The position numbers and the translations under genes were made by a program. This document shows, piece after piece, positions 15,930 to 23,449 of a DNA stretch of 64,000 nucleotides. The DNA is from Allochromatium warmingii (GTDB lineage Bacteria; Pseudomonadota; Gammaproteobacteria; Chromatiales; Chromatiaceae). The notes under the pieces are model-generated. The model did not search any database, was not told the DNA's origin, and saw only the letters and a list, made by a program, of their open reading frames with translations. Numbering within the stretch: position 1 is the first letter of the stretch; each line of letters starts with the position of its first letter. The DNA lies in the NCBI RefSeq assembly GCF_900107145.1, contig NZ_FNOW01000008.1, positions 1 through 64,000 on the forward strand, given 5' to 3'.

Positions 15930-16304
15930 CTAATTACAGTAACTTGTACTAAAAGAGCTGTAAGACAAGAATCCTTTATTGTTTGCTGCTTGATTACAAG
16001 CTAATCCACACATTAAACTAACTTTTGCTTCGAGATCACGATTTCCAAGATTCACACCCTGATAAACATTTTTTGTTAAAATTGCACACTGTCTTGATGA
16101 TTTCCCAACACCTACGCGATAACATGCATCATAAATTTTATATATCGTTTGACAGGGGTTAGAACTAGATGATGAAGATGATGAAGGCGTACTTGAAGAG
16201 CGTTCTACATAATGAATTGTTTCGGTTGTACAACCTGATAAACATGCCCCAGAAATTAACGCATGCATCAAAATAATTTTTCTGATTTTTGTTACGTGTT
16301 TCAT
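15930..16304 (-). CDS. Small serine-rich lipoprotein
   Basis: 124 residues. N-terminal lipoprotein signal peptide: basic start MKHVTKIRKI, a hydrophobic stretch, and lipobox ACLSGC with the lipidated cysteine near residue 25. A low-complexity serine linker follows (SSSTPSSSSSSSS), then a domain with seven cysteines (NPCQTIYKIYDACYRVG ... LMCGLACNQ ... YCN) that may form disulfides in the periplasm. No family recognised. AT-rich, unlike the flanking nuo genes. AAGGGTG before the ATG at 16302-16304 gives a fair ribosome-binding site. Confidence 0.65.
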   Translation of the reverse strand: MKHVTKIRKIILMHALISGACLSGCTTETIHYVERSSSTPSSSSSSSSNPCQTIYKIYDACYRVGVGKSSRQCAILTKNVYQGVNLGNRDLEAKVSLMCGLACNQAANNKGFLSYSSFSTSYCN

Positions 16305-16343
16305 ATATCACCCTTTTACGTTTTTCGCAGTTATGCTGGCTGG

Positions 16344-16361
16344 GTTGCCAAAAGTGGCAAC
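16344..16361. repeat. Hairpin repeat, copy 2
   Basis: Stem GTTGCC (16344-16349) / GGCAAC (16356-16361), loop AAAAGT; the flanking GGGTTGCCAAAAGT matches copy 1 at 442-462. It lies between the displaced nuoF tail and the lipoprotein gene. Confidence 0.6.
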
Positions 16362-16386
16362 GCGACTACAGTAACTCAGGCTTGCA

Positions 16387-16484
16387 TCAAGCCGCAACAC
16401 TCCGCCCATGCTCAATCATATAAGCAAACTCATGCCGGTAATGCTTGAGGAAACTCTGCACCGGCATTGCCGCTGCATCGCCCT
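16387..16484 (-). pseudogene. Displaced second copy of the nuoF 3' end
   Basis: About 31 codons matching the end of nuoF, from GDAAAMPVQ to the stop. Only three silent third-base differences occur before the last three codons, then the ends differ (RSVAA-stop here, RSVDG-stop in nuoF). Homology begins immediately after the GTTAGGC of the attC-like site at 16485-16491. The intact nuoF carries GTTAGGC at the matching position (16953-16959). It cannot function alone and is probably the original tail displaced by a cassette that brought its own. Confidence 0.88.
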
Positions 16485-16557
16485 GCCTAACGACCAAGCT
16501 CACCGGCGGCAATGGAGCGTAGCGGAATTGCCGTTTGAAAGCAGCGTATTGTCAGGT
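16485..16557 (-). repeat. attC-like site overlapping the end of the DUF2442 gene
   Basis: Minus strand: ACCTGAC (16557-16551) to GTTAGGC (16491-16485), 73 bases, with a perfect inner stem CGGCAAT/ATTGCCG and a central GCTACGC loop. The DUF2442 reading frame runs through most of it and stops inside, as often seen in integron cassettes. Confidence 0.6.
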
Positions 16558-16799
16558 ATGCTATCAACTAGAACCATTTCTTCAATTAAAGTTTCTGGCG
16601 CAATATCTTGTTCGTGCGGCCAAGTAATAGCGCCGAAAAGAATGCTTACCTGATTAAAATAGTGTTTATCTTTCAGTTCTCGGAAAACACCTCGATCAAG
16701 GTAAGGCGTTATATCAAAGACACCTTTACGACCATCTTCAATTTCAACATAAATGCGATAATTGAATAAAGGTTTAACGACTTTTGCATCCCAGTACAT
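16500..16799 (-). CDS. DUF2442 family protein
   Basis: 99 residues. It begins MYWDAKVVKPLFNYRIYVEI, then EDGRKGVFDITPYLDRGVFREL and AITWPHEQDIAPETLIEE, the full DUF2442 domain (usually 75-85 residues; function unknown, often near DUF4160 or toxin-antitoxin genes). The last 15-20 residues (NTLLSNGNSATLHCRR) are encoded by the attC-like site and are probably not part of the original fold. Start at 16797-16799, with GAGG 6 bases upstream. Its usual partner DUF4160 is not present. It lies between intact nuoF and the displaced nuoF tail. Confidence 0.85.
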   Translation of the reverse strand: MYWDAKVVKPLFNYRIYVEIEDGRKGVFDITPYLDRGVFRELKDKHYFNQVSILFGAITWPHEQDIAPETLIEEMVLVDSIPDNTLLSNGNSATLHCRR

Positions 16800-16859
16800 A
16801 CAAAACCTCACAGCGGACTAATTTTATATGGTTCCTCTCCATTAACTGCTAACTCCTAA

Positions 16860-18143
16860 TTAGCCATCAACACTCCGCCCATGCTCAATCATATAAGCAA
16901 ACTCATGCCGATAATGCTTGAGGAAACTCTGCACCGGCATCGCCGCCGCATCGCCTAACGCGCAAATCGTCTTACCGCCAATTCGACCGGCAACACTCTC
17001 TAATAACTCTAAATCTTCAGGTCGGCCTTGACCGTCTAAAATGCGCTTGATGACCCGCGCCAACCAACCCGTCCCCTCACGACAGGGTGTACATTGCCCA
17101 CAAGATTCGTGCATATAAAAATGCGCCAAATTGTGCAGCACCCGCACCATGCAGGTTCCTTCAGCAATCACAATCACCGCCCCCGAGCCGAGCATCGAAC
17201 CCGCCTTAGCGATGGAATCATAATCCATATCAACATCCATCATGATGTCACCCGGTACCACCGGCACCGAAGAACCACCCGGAATCACCGCCTTCAGCTT
17301 GCGCCCATCTTTCACGCCGCCAGCCATTTCCAACAACGCACGAAATGGCGTACCCAACGGCACTTCAAAATTATTCGGCGCATTGACATGCCCTGACACT
17401 GAAAACAGCTTCGGCCCGCCATTATTTGGCCGACCTTGCTCTAAAAACCACTGTCCGCCTTTTTCCAAAATCACCGGAATTGACGCCAGCGACTCAGTAT
17501 TATTGATCGTCGTCGGTCGCCCATAAAGACCGCATTGCGCCGGAAATGGTGGCTTATAACGCGGCTGACCTTTTTTGCCTTCAATAGATTCCAGAAGCGC
17601 CGTTTCTTCACCGCAAATATAGGCACCAGCGCCCATGTGTGCATAAAGATTGAAATCAATTCCCGATCCCTGAATATCGCGCCCGAGCAAGCCGGCGGCA
17701 TAGGCCTCACGCACCGCGTCCTCGAACCGCGCGATCGGCTCATAGAACTCGCCGCGAATATAGTTGTAACCCACGGTCGCGCCGATGCAATACCCCGCAA
17801 TCGCCATCCCCTCGATCAACTGATGCGGGTTGTAGCGCAGAATATCGCGATCCTTACAGGTACCCGGCTCGCCCTCGTCGGAATTGCAGACGATATATTT
17901 CTGCCCCGGCGCATTACGCGGCATGAAGCTCCACTTCAACCCGGTCGGAAAGCCCGCGCCGCCGCGCCCACGCAGAGCCGAACGCTTGACCTCTTCAATT
18001 AAATCGGCTGGATCGGGACGCTCACGCAAAATACGCTCCCATTGCGCATAACCGCCAAGATCACGATAGGCGGCCAACGTATGCCGAATTGCTACATCGA
18101 GATGCTGATTGCGGAAGCAAACGGTATTTTGACGTTCGACCAT
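16860..18143 (-). CDS. nuoF: NADH-quinone oxidoreductase subunit F
   Basis: 427 residues, NADH- and FMN-binding subunit carrying cluster N3. Glycine-rich NADH/FMN site [17 protein letters not shown], then [18 protein letters not shown], and the N3 ligands in [15 protein letters not shown]. It accepts a hydride from NADH and passes electrons to NuoE/NuoG. It starts 3 bases after nuoE's stop. The 3' end contains GTTAGGC (16953-16959), from which a diverged copy of the tail repeats at 16387-16484. The gene therefore appears to have had its last 31 codons replaced without loss of frame. Confidence 0.97.
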   Translation of the reverse strand: MVERQNTVCFRNQHLDVAIRHTLAAYRDLGGYAQWERILRERPDPADLIEEVKRSALRGRGGAGFPTGLKWSFMPRNAPGQKYIVCNSDEGEPGTCKDRDILRYNPHQLIEGMAIAGYCIGATVGYNYIRGEFYEPIARFEDAVREAYAAGLLGRDIQGSGIDFNLYAHMGAGAYICGEETALLESIEGKKGQPRYKPPFPAQCGLYGRPTTINNTESLASIPVILEKGGQWFLEQGRPNNGGPKLFSVSGHVNAPNNFEVPLGTPFRALLEMAGGVKDGRKLKAVIPGGSSVPVVPGDIMMDVDMDYDSIAKAGSMLGSGAVIVIAEGTCMVRVLHNLAHFYMHESCGQCTPCREGTGWLARVIKRILDGQGRPEDLELLESVAGRIGGKTICALGDAAAMPVQSFLKHYRHEFAYMIEHGRSVDG

Positions 18144-18146
18144 GAT

Positions 18147-18674
18147 TTACTCCAACCCATCAATCAGCGTATCAAGTGCCTCAGGTGTCAGCTTTTCGTG
18201 ATAGACCTTATTCAGCATTACTGCCGGTGCATCACGACACGCCCCCAGACATTCGACTTCTTTCAGCGTAAATCGCCCATCCGCCGTAGTTTCGCCAACT
18301 TTGACACCGTATTTATGCTCAACATGCTCAATTAATACTTCTGAGCCATTTAACATGCACGAAATACTATTACAGATGCAGACTTTATGCCGACCTTGTG
18401 GCTCCAAATCATACATACCGTAAAAAGTTGCGACTTCATAAACTGAAACCGCCGGCATATCCAAATAAGCTGCCAGATCATTCATTAAATCAGTGGTTAG
18501 CCAGCCGCCATGCGCATCCTGAAGAATTGACAACGCCGGCATCACCGCCGACTGTTTCCATTCAGGCGGATATTTAGCAATGTGCGCATCAATTGCGGTG
18601 CGAATCTCGGGCGTGAATAAGTCAGCCTTATTTACGTCATGCGCGACAGCTTGGGGTGCATTACGAAAGCTCAT
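18147..18674 (-). CDS. nuoE: NADH-quinone oxidoreductase subunit E
   Basis: 175 residues with a thioredoxin-like [2Fe-2S] fold. The cluster N1a cysteines lie in two pairs: CNSISCMLNG and ECLGACRDAP. It belongs to the NADH-dehydrogenase module with NuoF and NuoG. Its first base shares the last base of the nuoD stop, so the two are translationally coupled. Confidence 0.97.
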   Translation of the reverse strand: MSFRNAPQAVAHDVNKADLFTPEIRTAIDAHIAKYPPEWKQSAVMPALSILQDAHGGWLTTDLMNDLAAYLDMPAVSVYEVATFYGMYDLEPQGRHKVCICNSISCMLNGSEVLIEHVEHKYGVKVGETTADGRFTLKEVECLGACRDAPAVMLNKVYHEKLTPEALDTLIDGLE

Positions 18675-19933
18675 CAGCGGTCGATCTCCCCGAACACGAT
18701 ATCCAGTGTGCCGATGATGGCTACCACGTCAGCCAGCATGTGACCACGCGACATTTCATCGAGCGCGGCTAAATGCGGAAACCCCGGCGCACGCACTTTG
18801 AGACGATAAGGCTTATTCGCCCCATCCGAGACGATATAGCAGCCAAATTCACCTTTCGGCGCTTCAACGGCGGCATAGACCTCGCCCGGTGGCGGACAAT
18901 AGCCTTCGGTGAATAGCTTAAAGTGATGAATCAAGGCTTCCATGTTGTCCTTGACTTCAGCCCGTTTCGGCGGCACGACCTTATGATCGTCAATCGCCAC
19001 CGGCCCGGGATTAGCGCGTAGCCACGCGACACACTGCTGAATAATACGATTGGATTGACGCATTTCTTCAATGCGCACTAAATAGCGGTCATAGCAGTCG
19101 CCGTTGATGCCAACCGGAATATCAAAATCAACTTGATGATATGCGGCATAAGGCTGCTTTTTGCGTAAATCCCATTCAATGCCTGAACCGCGTAACATCG
19201 GGCCGGTGAAGCCAAGCTGCAATGCCCGCTCTGGTGAGACTACGCCGATGCCAACGGTGCGCTGTTTCCAAATACGATTGTCGGTCAGCAGCGTCTCGTA
19301 CTCATCGACATAATTCGGAAAACGCTCAGTAAAATCTTGAATAAAATCCAGCAGCGACCCATCGCGGGCGCGATTGCGCTGGGCTATTTCACGCGCACTA
19401 TGCCATTTGGATTTGCTAGCGTCATAGCGCGGCATCTGCTCCGGCAAATCACGATGGACACCGCCCGGACGATAATAGGTCGCGTGTAAACGCGCTCCCG
19501 ACACCGCCTCATAGCAGTCCATCAAATCTTCGCGCTCGCGGAAGCAATACAAAAACATGCTCATCGCGCCAATATCGAGCGCGTGCGCTCCGAGCCACAT
19601 CAAATGATTCAGAATGCGCGTGATTTCATCAAATAGCGTGCGGATATACTGCGCCCGCTCCGGCACCTCAATACCGAGCAGCTTTTCAATCGCCCGCACA
19701 TAGCCGTGCTCATTGCACATCATGGACACATAATCGAGCCGATCCATATAACCAATGCTTTGATTATACGGTTTGTATTCGGCCAGCTTCTCAGTGCCGC
19801 GATGCAGCAGCCCGATATGTGGATCGGCGCGTTCGATCACCTCGCCGTCCATCTCCAACACCAACCGCAGCACACCATGCGCTGACGGATGCTGCGGTCC
19901 AAAGTTCAGGGTGTAATTGCGAATCTCAGGCAT
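18674..19933 (-). CDS. nuoD: NADH-quinone oxidoreductase subunit D
   Basis: 419 residues, the 49-kDa-type subunit related to hydrogenase large subunits; with NuoB it forms the quinone site. Starts [20 protein letters not shown] with the conserved GPQHP loop; [16 protein letters not shown] and the C-terminal DIVFGEIDR end are characteristic. Separate from nuoC (fused in enterobacteria) and overlaps it by 8 bases. Confidence 0.98.
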   Translation of the reverse strand: MPEIRNYTLNFGPQHPSAHGVLRLVLEMDGEVIERADPHIGLLHRGTEKLAEYKPYNQSIGYMDRLDYVSMMCNEHGYVRAIEKLLGIEVPERAQYIRTLFDEITRILNHLMWLGAHALDIGAMSMFLYCFREREDLMDCYEAVSGARLHATYYRPGGVHRDLPEQMPRYDASKSKWHSAREIAQRNRARDGSLLDFIQDFTERFPNYVDEYETLLTDNRIWKQRTVGIGVVSPERALQLGFTGPMLRGSGIEWDLRKKQPYAAYHQVDFDIPVGINGDCYDRYLVRIEEMRQSNRIIQQCVAWLRANPGPVAIDDHKVVPPKRAEVKDNMEALIHHFKLFTEGYCPPPGEVYAAVEAPKGEFGCYIVSDGANKPYRLKVRAPGFPHLAALDEMSRGHMLADVVAIIGTLDIVFGEIDR

Positions 19934-20633
19934 GACGGGTTTCCTCGCCAGAACCGACGTAACGGCTGTCCTCGCGGATCACACGCGGCACCAAGACACG
20001 CGGTTCGATTGACACCGGCTCGTAGACAACGCGCTTGAGTTCTGGGTCATAGCGCATCTCGACCTGACCACTGACGGGGAAATCTTTGCGGAACGGATGC
20101 CCGATAAAACCATAATCGGTGAGAATGCGGCGCAGATCGGGATGACCTCGGAACAAAATGCCATACAGATCAAAGGCTTCGCGCTCAAACCAATTGGCCG
20201 CTGACCACAACGGAATCAACGAATCGACGATTGGCGCATCAACACCAACATGGGTACGCACTCGCAAGCGACGGTTATGCGCAAGCGACAGTAGATGCAC
20301 CACGACGGCAAAACGCTGCGGATCATCGGCGGCGATTGAACCATCACGATCCACGCCGCGCCCAAAGCCGGTGCTCGATGCCTCCTCGGTCTCCCACTCG
20401 GAGTTGCCATAGGCCGCATAATCGACGCCACAGAGATCAATCAGTTGCTCGAAGCGGAAATCGTCGTGATCGCGTAGCGTTTGCGCTACTTCAAGCAGGC
20501 GCTCGGCGGGCACAATCAGCGTGAGTTCGCCAAACGCATCGACCAGCTCGAAGTCCGGCGCGGCAAAATGCGCACGAATGGACACGGCGAGCGCATCCAC
20601 CCTGGCAGTACGGGTCAGGATTTGTGTAGCCAT
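19926..20633 (-). CDS. nuoC: NADH-quinone oxidoreductase subunit C
   Basis: 235 residues, the 30-kDa-type subunit. Core motif [20 protein letters not shown] followed by [19 protein letters not shown]. An insertion around residues 78-105 ([18 protein letters not shown]) is low in conservation and probably a surface loop. Stop overlaps nuoD start by 8 bases; nuoB ends 18 bases before it. Confidence 0.97.
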   Translation of the reverse strand: MATQILTRTARVDALAVSIRAHFAAPDFELVDAFGELTLIVPAERLLEVAQTLRDHDDFRFEQLIDLCGVDYAAYGNSEWETEEASSTGFGRGVDRDGSIAADDPQRFAVVVHLLSLAHNRRLRVRTHVGVDAPIVDSLIPLWSAANWFEREAFDLYGILFRGHPDLRRILTDYGFIGHPFRKDFPVSGQVEMRYDPELKRVVYEPVSIEPRVLVPRVIREDSRYVGSGEETRHA

Positions 20634-20651
20634 GATCTCTGAACCAGGACG

Positions 20652-21128
20652 TTAGCGGGCGATGGTATTGGTACGGCGGATTTTTTCCTGCAATTGCAGG
20701 ATGCCGTAAAGCAGTGCCTCCGCCGTTGGCGGACAGCCAGGGACATAGACATCAACAGGAACGATCCGATCACAGCCGCGCACCACCGCATAGGAATAGT
20801 GGTAATAGCCGCCGCCATTGGCGCAGGAACCCATTGAAATGACCCAGCGCGGCTCGGCCATTTGGTCATACACTTTGCGCAACGCTGGTGCCATTTTATT
20901 CACCAGCGTTCCAGCGACAATCATCACATCCGACTGACGCGGACTAGGGCGAAAGAGAATGCCGAAGCGGTCAAGGTCATAGCGTGCGGCACCGGCGTGC
21001 ATCATCTCGACAGCGCAACAGGCCAGCCCAAAGGTCATCGGCCACAGCGAACCGGTACGCGCCCAGTTAATCAGCTTATCAGCGGTCGTCGTAACGACGC
21101 CTTCTTCCAGTAAGCCTTCTATTCCCAT
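20652..21128 (-). CDS. nuoB: NADH-quinone oxidoreductase subunit B
   Basis: 158 residues, carries cluster N2, the last electron carrier before quinone. Tandem cysteines in [11 protein letters not shown], the third in [13 protein letters not shown] and the fourth in [12 protein letters not shown]. Start at 21126-21128 ([18 protein letters not shown]), which overlaps the end of nuoA by 10 bases; a longer frame to 21149 is less likely. Confidence 0.97.
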   Translation of the reverse strand: MGIEGLLEEGVVTTTADKLINWARTGSLWPMTFGLACCAVEMMHAGAARYDLDRFGILFRPSPRQSDVMIVAGTLVNKMAPALRKVYDQMAEPRWVISMGSCANGGGYYHYSYAVVRGCDRIVPVDVYVPGCPPTAEALLYGILQLQEKIRRTNTIAR

Positions 21129-21475
21129 TCTAAGGCCCCCTTCTTCCACTCATAGATGAAGCCCACGACCAAGATCCCGAGAAACACAACCATGGCCCAG
21201 AAGGCAAAGAGGCCCAGCTCACCGAGCGCCACCGCCCAGGGAAACAGGAACGCGATCTCCAGGTCGAAGATAATAAACAGAATGGCGACTAGATAATAGC
21301 GAACATCGAATTTCAGACGGGCGCTCTCGAACGCCGCGAAACCGCATTCGTAGGGGGAATCTTTTTCGCTGTCGGGACGCCGTGGGCCGAGCAGATAACC
21401 CAGAACCAGCGGGCCTACACCAACCAGAATCCCGACCAGAATGAAGATCAGGATTGGCAGATAGTTGTCGAGCAC
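21119..21475 (-). CDS. nuoA: NADH-quinone oxidoreductase subunit A
   Basis: 118 residues, three membrane helices. The long conserved loop includes [20 protein letters not shown], with the cysteine that is exposed in the deactive state. First gene of the operon, so the nuo promoter should lie in 21476-21627, between it and the terminator that follows tRNA-Leu. I did not find a clear -35/-10 pair there. Confidence 0.97.
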   Translation of the reverse strand: MLDNYLPILIFILVGILVGVGPLVLGYLLGPRRPDSEKDSPYECGFAAFESARLKFDVRYYLVAILFIIFDLEIAFLFPWAVALGELGLFAFWAMVVFLGILVVGFIYEWKKGALEWE

Positions 21476-21627
21476 TCTGTCCCCCTCGCTATCTTAATTT
21501 TGTGCGTGCATACATGCGGCGGAATCGGGAGTCTAGTGCAGGGGTTGGCGTGCTGTCAACTTGATCGTCAATTCAAATTATTTGATTTTTCAAACTGTTA
21601 CAGCCGAATCGCAAACACTCACGCAAA

Positions 21628-21662
21628 GAAAAACGGCATACCGGATAAACGGTATGCCGTTT
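21628..21662 (-). terminator. Rho-independent terminator after tRNA-Leu
   Basis: Perfect 13-bp stem (AAACGGCATACCG at 21631-21643 with its complement at 21650-21662), a 6-base loop, and on the minus strand a TTTTTCTTT run. It separates the secG/tRNA transcript from the nuo operon. Confidence 0.9.
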
Positions 21663-21667
21663 GTTAT

Positions 21668-21752
21668 TGGTGCCGACGGCCAGACTCGAACTGGCACGGC
21701 TTGCGCCACTACCACCTCAAGGTAGCGTGTATACCAATTTCACCACGTCGGC
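21668..21752 (-). tRNA. tRNA-Leu, anticodon GAG
   Basis: 85 bases with encoded CCA. Acceptor stem GCCGACG/CGTCGGC, anticodon stem CTACC/GGTAG with loop TTGAGGT (anticodon GAG), a long class II variable arm, and T arm GCCAG-TTCGAGT-CTGGC. The secG-tRNA-Leu(GAG) neighbourhood is the same as in E. coli (secG-leuU). Confidence 0.97.
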
Positions 21753-21775
21753 TAAAACTAACACTGCACTCACAT

Positions 21776-22222
21776 TCATGGCTGCTTATCAGCGGCTGAT
21801 TCATTGGATTCGGGCGTGCTCGCTGCCGGAGCAACTGCCGGAACATCTGAGTTTGCAGCCGGTTCTGAAGCCGTCGCTGCACTCGGAACGCTTGGAACAT
21901 CTGAACTCGCTGGACGCGGAGCAGATTCAACCGGAGCAGGTGAAGCGACGACAGCGCCGTCTATTGTATCCATTAAACCAGCTGGTGCGCTAGCCTGAGT
22001 TGCATAATAAGCTAATGCCATGCTCGTCAGGAAGAACAACGCCGCTAAAATTGCCGTGATTCGCGTCAAAAACGACCCTGAACCTTGCGCACCAAAGACC
22101 GTCGCCGAAGCGCCACTGCCAAAAGCAGCACCGGCATCCGCGCCCTTGCCATGCTGGATCAGCACCAAGCCGATCAAACCCAGCGACAAAAAGACTTGGA
22201 GAGCTGTCAGAATCGTTTGCAT
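21776..22222 (-). CDS. secG: Protein translocase subunit SecG
   Basis: 148 residues. Two membrane helices with the conserved loop between them: LIGLVLIQHGKGADAGAAFG, then SATVFGAQGSGSFLTR. It assists SecYE-mediated export. The C-terminal 75 residues are a disordered Ala/Pro/Ser tail (ESAPRPASSDVPSVPSA and similar), longer than in E. coli. It lies between tpiA and tRNA-Leu in the classic order and is probably cotranscribed with both. Confidence 0.95.
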   Translation of the reverse strand: MQTILTALQVFLSLGLIGLVLIQHGKGADAGAAFGSGASATVFGAQGSGSFLTRITAILAALFFLTSMALAYYATQASAPAGLMDTIDGAVVASPAPVESAPRPASSDVPSVPSAATASEPAANSDVPAVAPAASTPESNESAADKQP

Positions 22223-22247
22223 GCGCTACTCAATAGAAAGACGGAAA

Positions 22248-23009
22248 TCAAGCCGCTGCGTGACCAGCTTGGCAGATCGCCAGAAAATCGTCAGCAACTA
22301 ATGACGCCCCGCCGATTAAGCCACCATCAATATCCGGCATTGCTAACAGTTCAGCCGCGTTCGACGGTTTCATGCTGCCGCCGTACAAAATGCGCACTGT
22401 GGCACCAATTGCGGCATCACGCTCGCTCAAGCGCGTGCGAATAAAAGCGTGTACTTCCTGTGCTTGTTCGGGAGTCGCTGTTTTGCCGGTACCGATTGCC
22501 CAGACTGGCTCATACGCGATCTCAAGCTGTGCAAAGGACGCAATGCCGTTTGCAGCGATGATTGCATCGATCTGTCGAGCAATCACGGTTTCCATAAACC
22601 CTTGTTCGCGTTGTTCGAGTGTCTCGCCAACGCAAAGAATCGGCGTCATGCCTGCCGACATCACCATAGCCAATTTCTTGGCGACAATAACATCAGTCTC
22701 GCCGTAATAGTCACGCCGCTCAGAATGGCCACAGATCACATAGCGGCAACCAAACTCATTGAGCATCGTTGCTGAAATCTCGCCGGTATAAGCGCCGCTC
22801 GCTTCGGTGCAGACGTTCTGCGCTCCGAGATGGATGCTTGCGCCTGATAGCAAACGCTGACTGAGTTCCAGAAATACAAAGGGCACACAGACCGCAATGT
22901 CGGCCTGATTCATCCCAGTCGAACCGGCGATAACACCCTGAATCAGCGCCTCAGCACTGGCGCGGGTGCCATTCATCTTCCAGTTACCTGCGATCAGGGG
23001 CTGGCGCAT
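22248..23009 (-). CDS. tpiA: Triosephosphate isomerase
   Basis: 253 residues, interconverts dihydroxyacetone phosphate and glyceraldehyde 3-phosphate in glycolysis and the Calvin cycle. N-terminal lysine motif AGNWKMNG, catalytic histidine in YVICGHSERRDYYGE, catalytic glutamate in AYEPVWAIGTGKTATPEQA, phosphate loops GGSMKP and GGLIGGASL. Start at 23007-23009 (MRQPLIAGNWKMNG); the upstream extension to 23096 is not conserved TIM sequence. Confidence 0.97.
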   Translation of the reverse strand: MRQPLIAGNWKMNGTRASAEALIQGVIAGSTGMNQADIAVCVPFVFLELSQRLLSGASIHLGAQNVCTEASGAYTGEISATMLNEFGCRYVICGHSERRDYYGETDVIVAKKLAMVMSAGMTPILCVGETLEQREQGFMETVIARQIDAIIAANGIASFAQLEIAYEPVWAIGTGKTATPEQAQEVHAFIRTRLSERDAAIGATVRILYGGSMKPSNAAELLAMPDIDGGLIGGASLVADDFLAICQAGHAAA

Positions 23010-23449
23010 GGCGATACGGCTGCTCCATTTAACTTGAGCGAACGTGCTCAATGGATTTATCTGCACTTGGTTGACGCGGCACACCGCCCAACTCAAGCCC
23101 TTGACGCTCAGTAGCGCCGGATTCCCTCAATCGATCAGGCTCTCCAGAGAGAGGGTTCATCCCCTTACGGTAAAGCGCCAAACCGAAGCCTGACCACTTG
23201 CAATGTCCTCTATCAGCTCGTCGTTAAACCGCTGTTAGCGGTCTCAAGCAATGCTCATCCTGAGCATCTGTCAATACGTTTGAGCAAAAATCAGCGATCA
23301 GTTAGCGGCTTTATGTTGGTTGCTTAGAGACGAGCGACTCGAAGCGAGCCAATAATTATAAATATTTCTGTGCGTTACGCAAGTGCTGTGTGTGGCTGCG
23401 CGTGCAATGTCACGCCGCTCAAAGCGTCGTGACCAGAATAACCATCCCC
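23010..23449. other. Spacer between metH and tpiA
   Basis: 440 bases without a gene. It holds a perfect palindrome, ATGCTCA-TCC-TGAGCAT, at about 23250-23266. Just upstream of it on the minus strand is a TTGACA hexamer (23273-23268), which may be the -35 of a tpiA promoter overlapped by an operator; no good -10 was found. The rest shows nothing recognisable. Confidence 0.35.

Noticed and set aside
15598-15935. Possible CRISPR array because of repeated short units
   Set aside because: The units (CCCATTTTC, TTTAATTCC, CAACCAGACCCC) are short slipped simple repeats with no regular spacers and no cas gene nearby.
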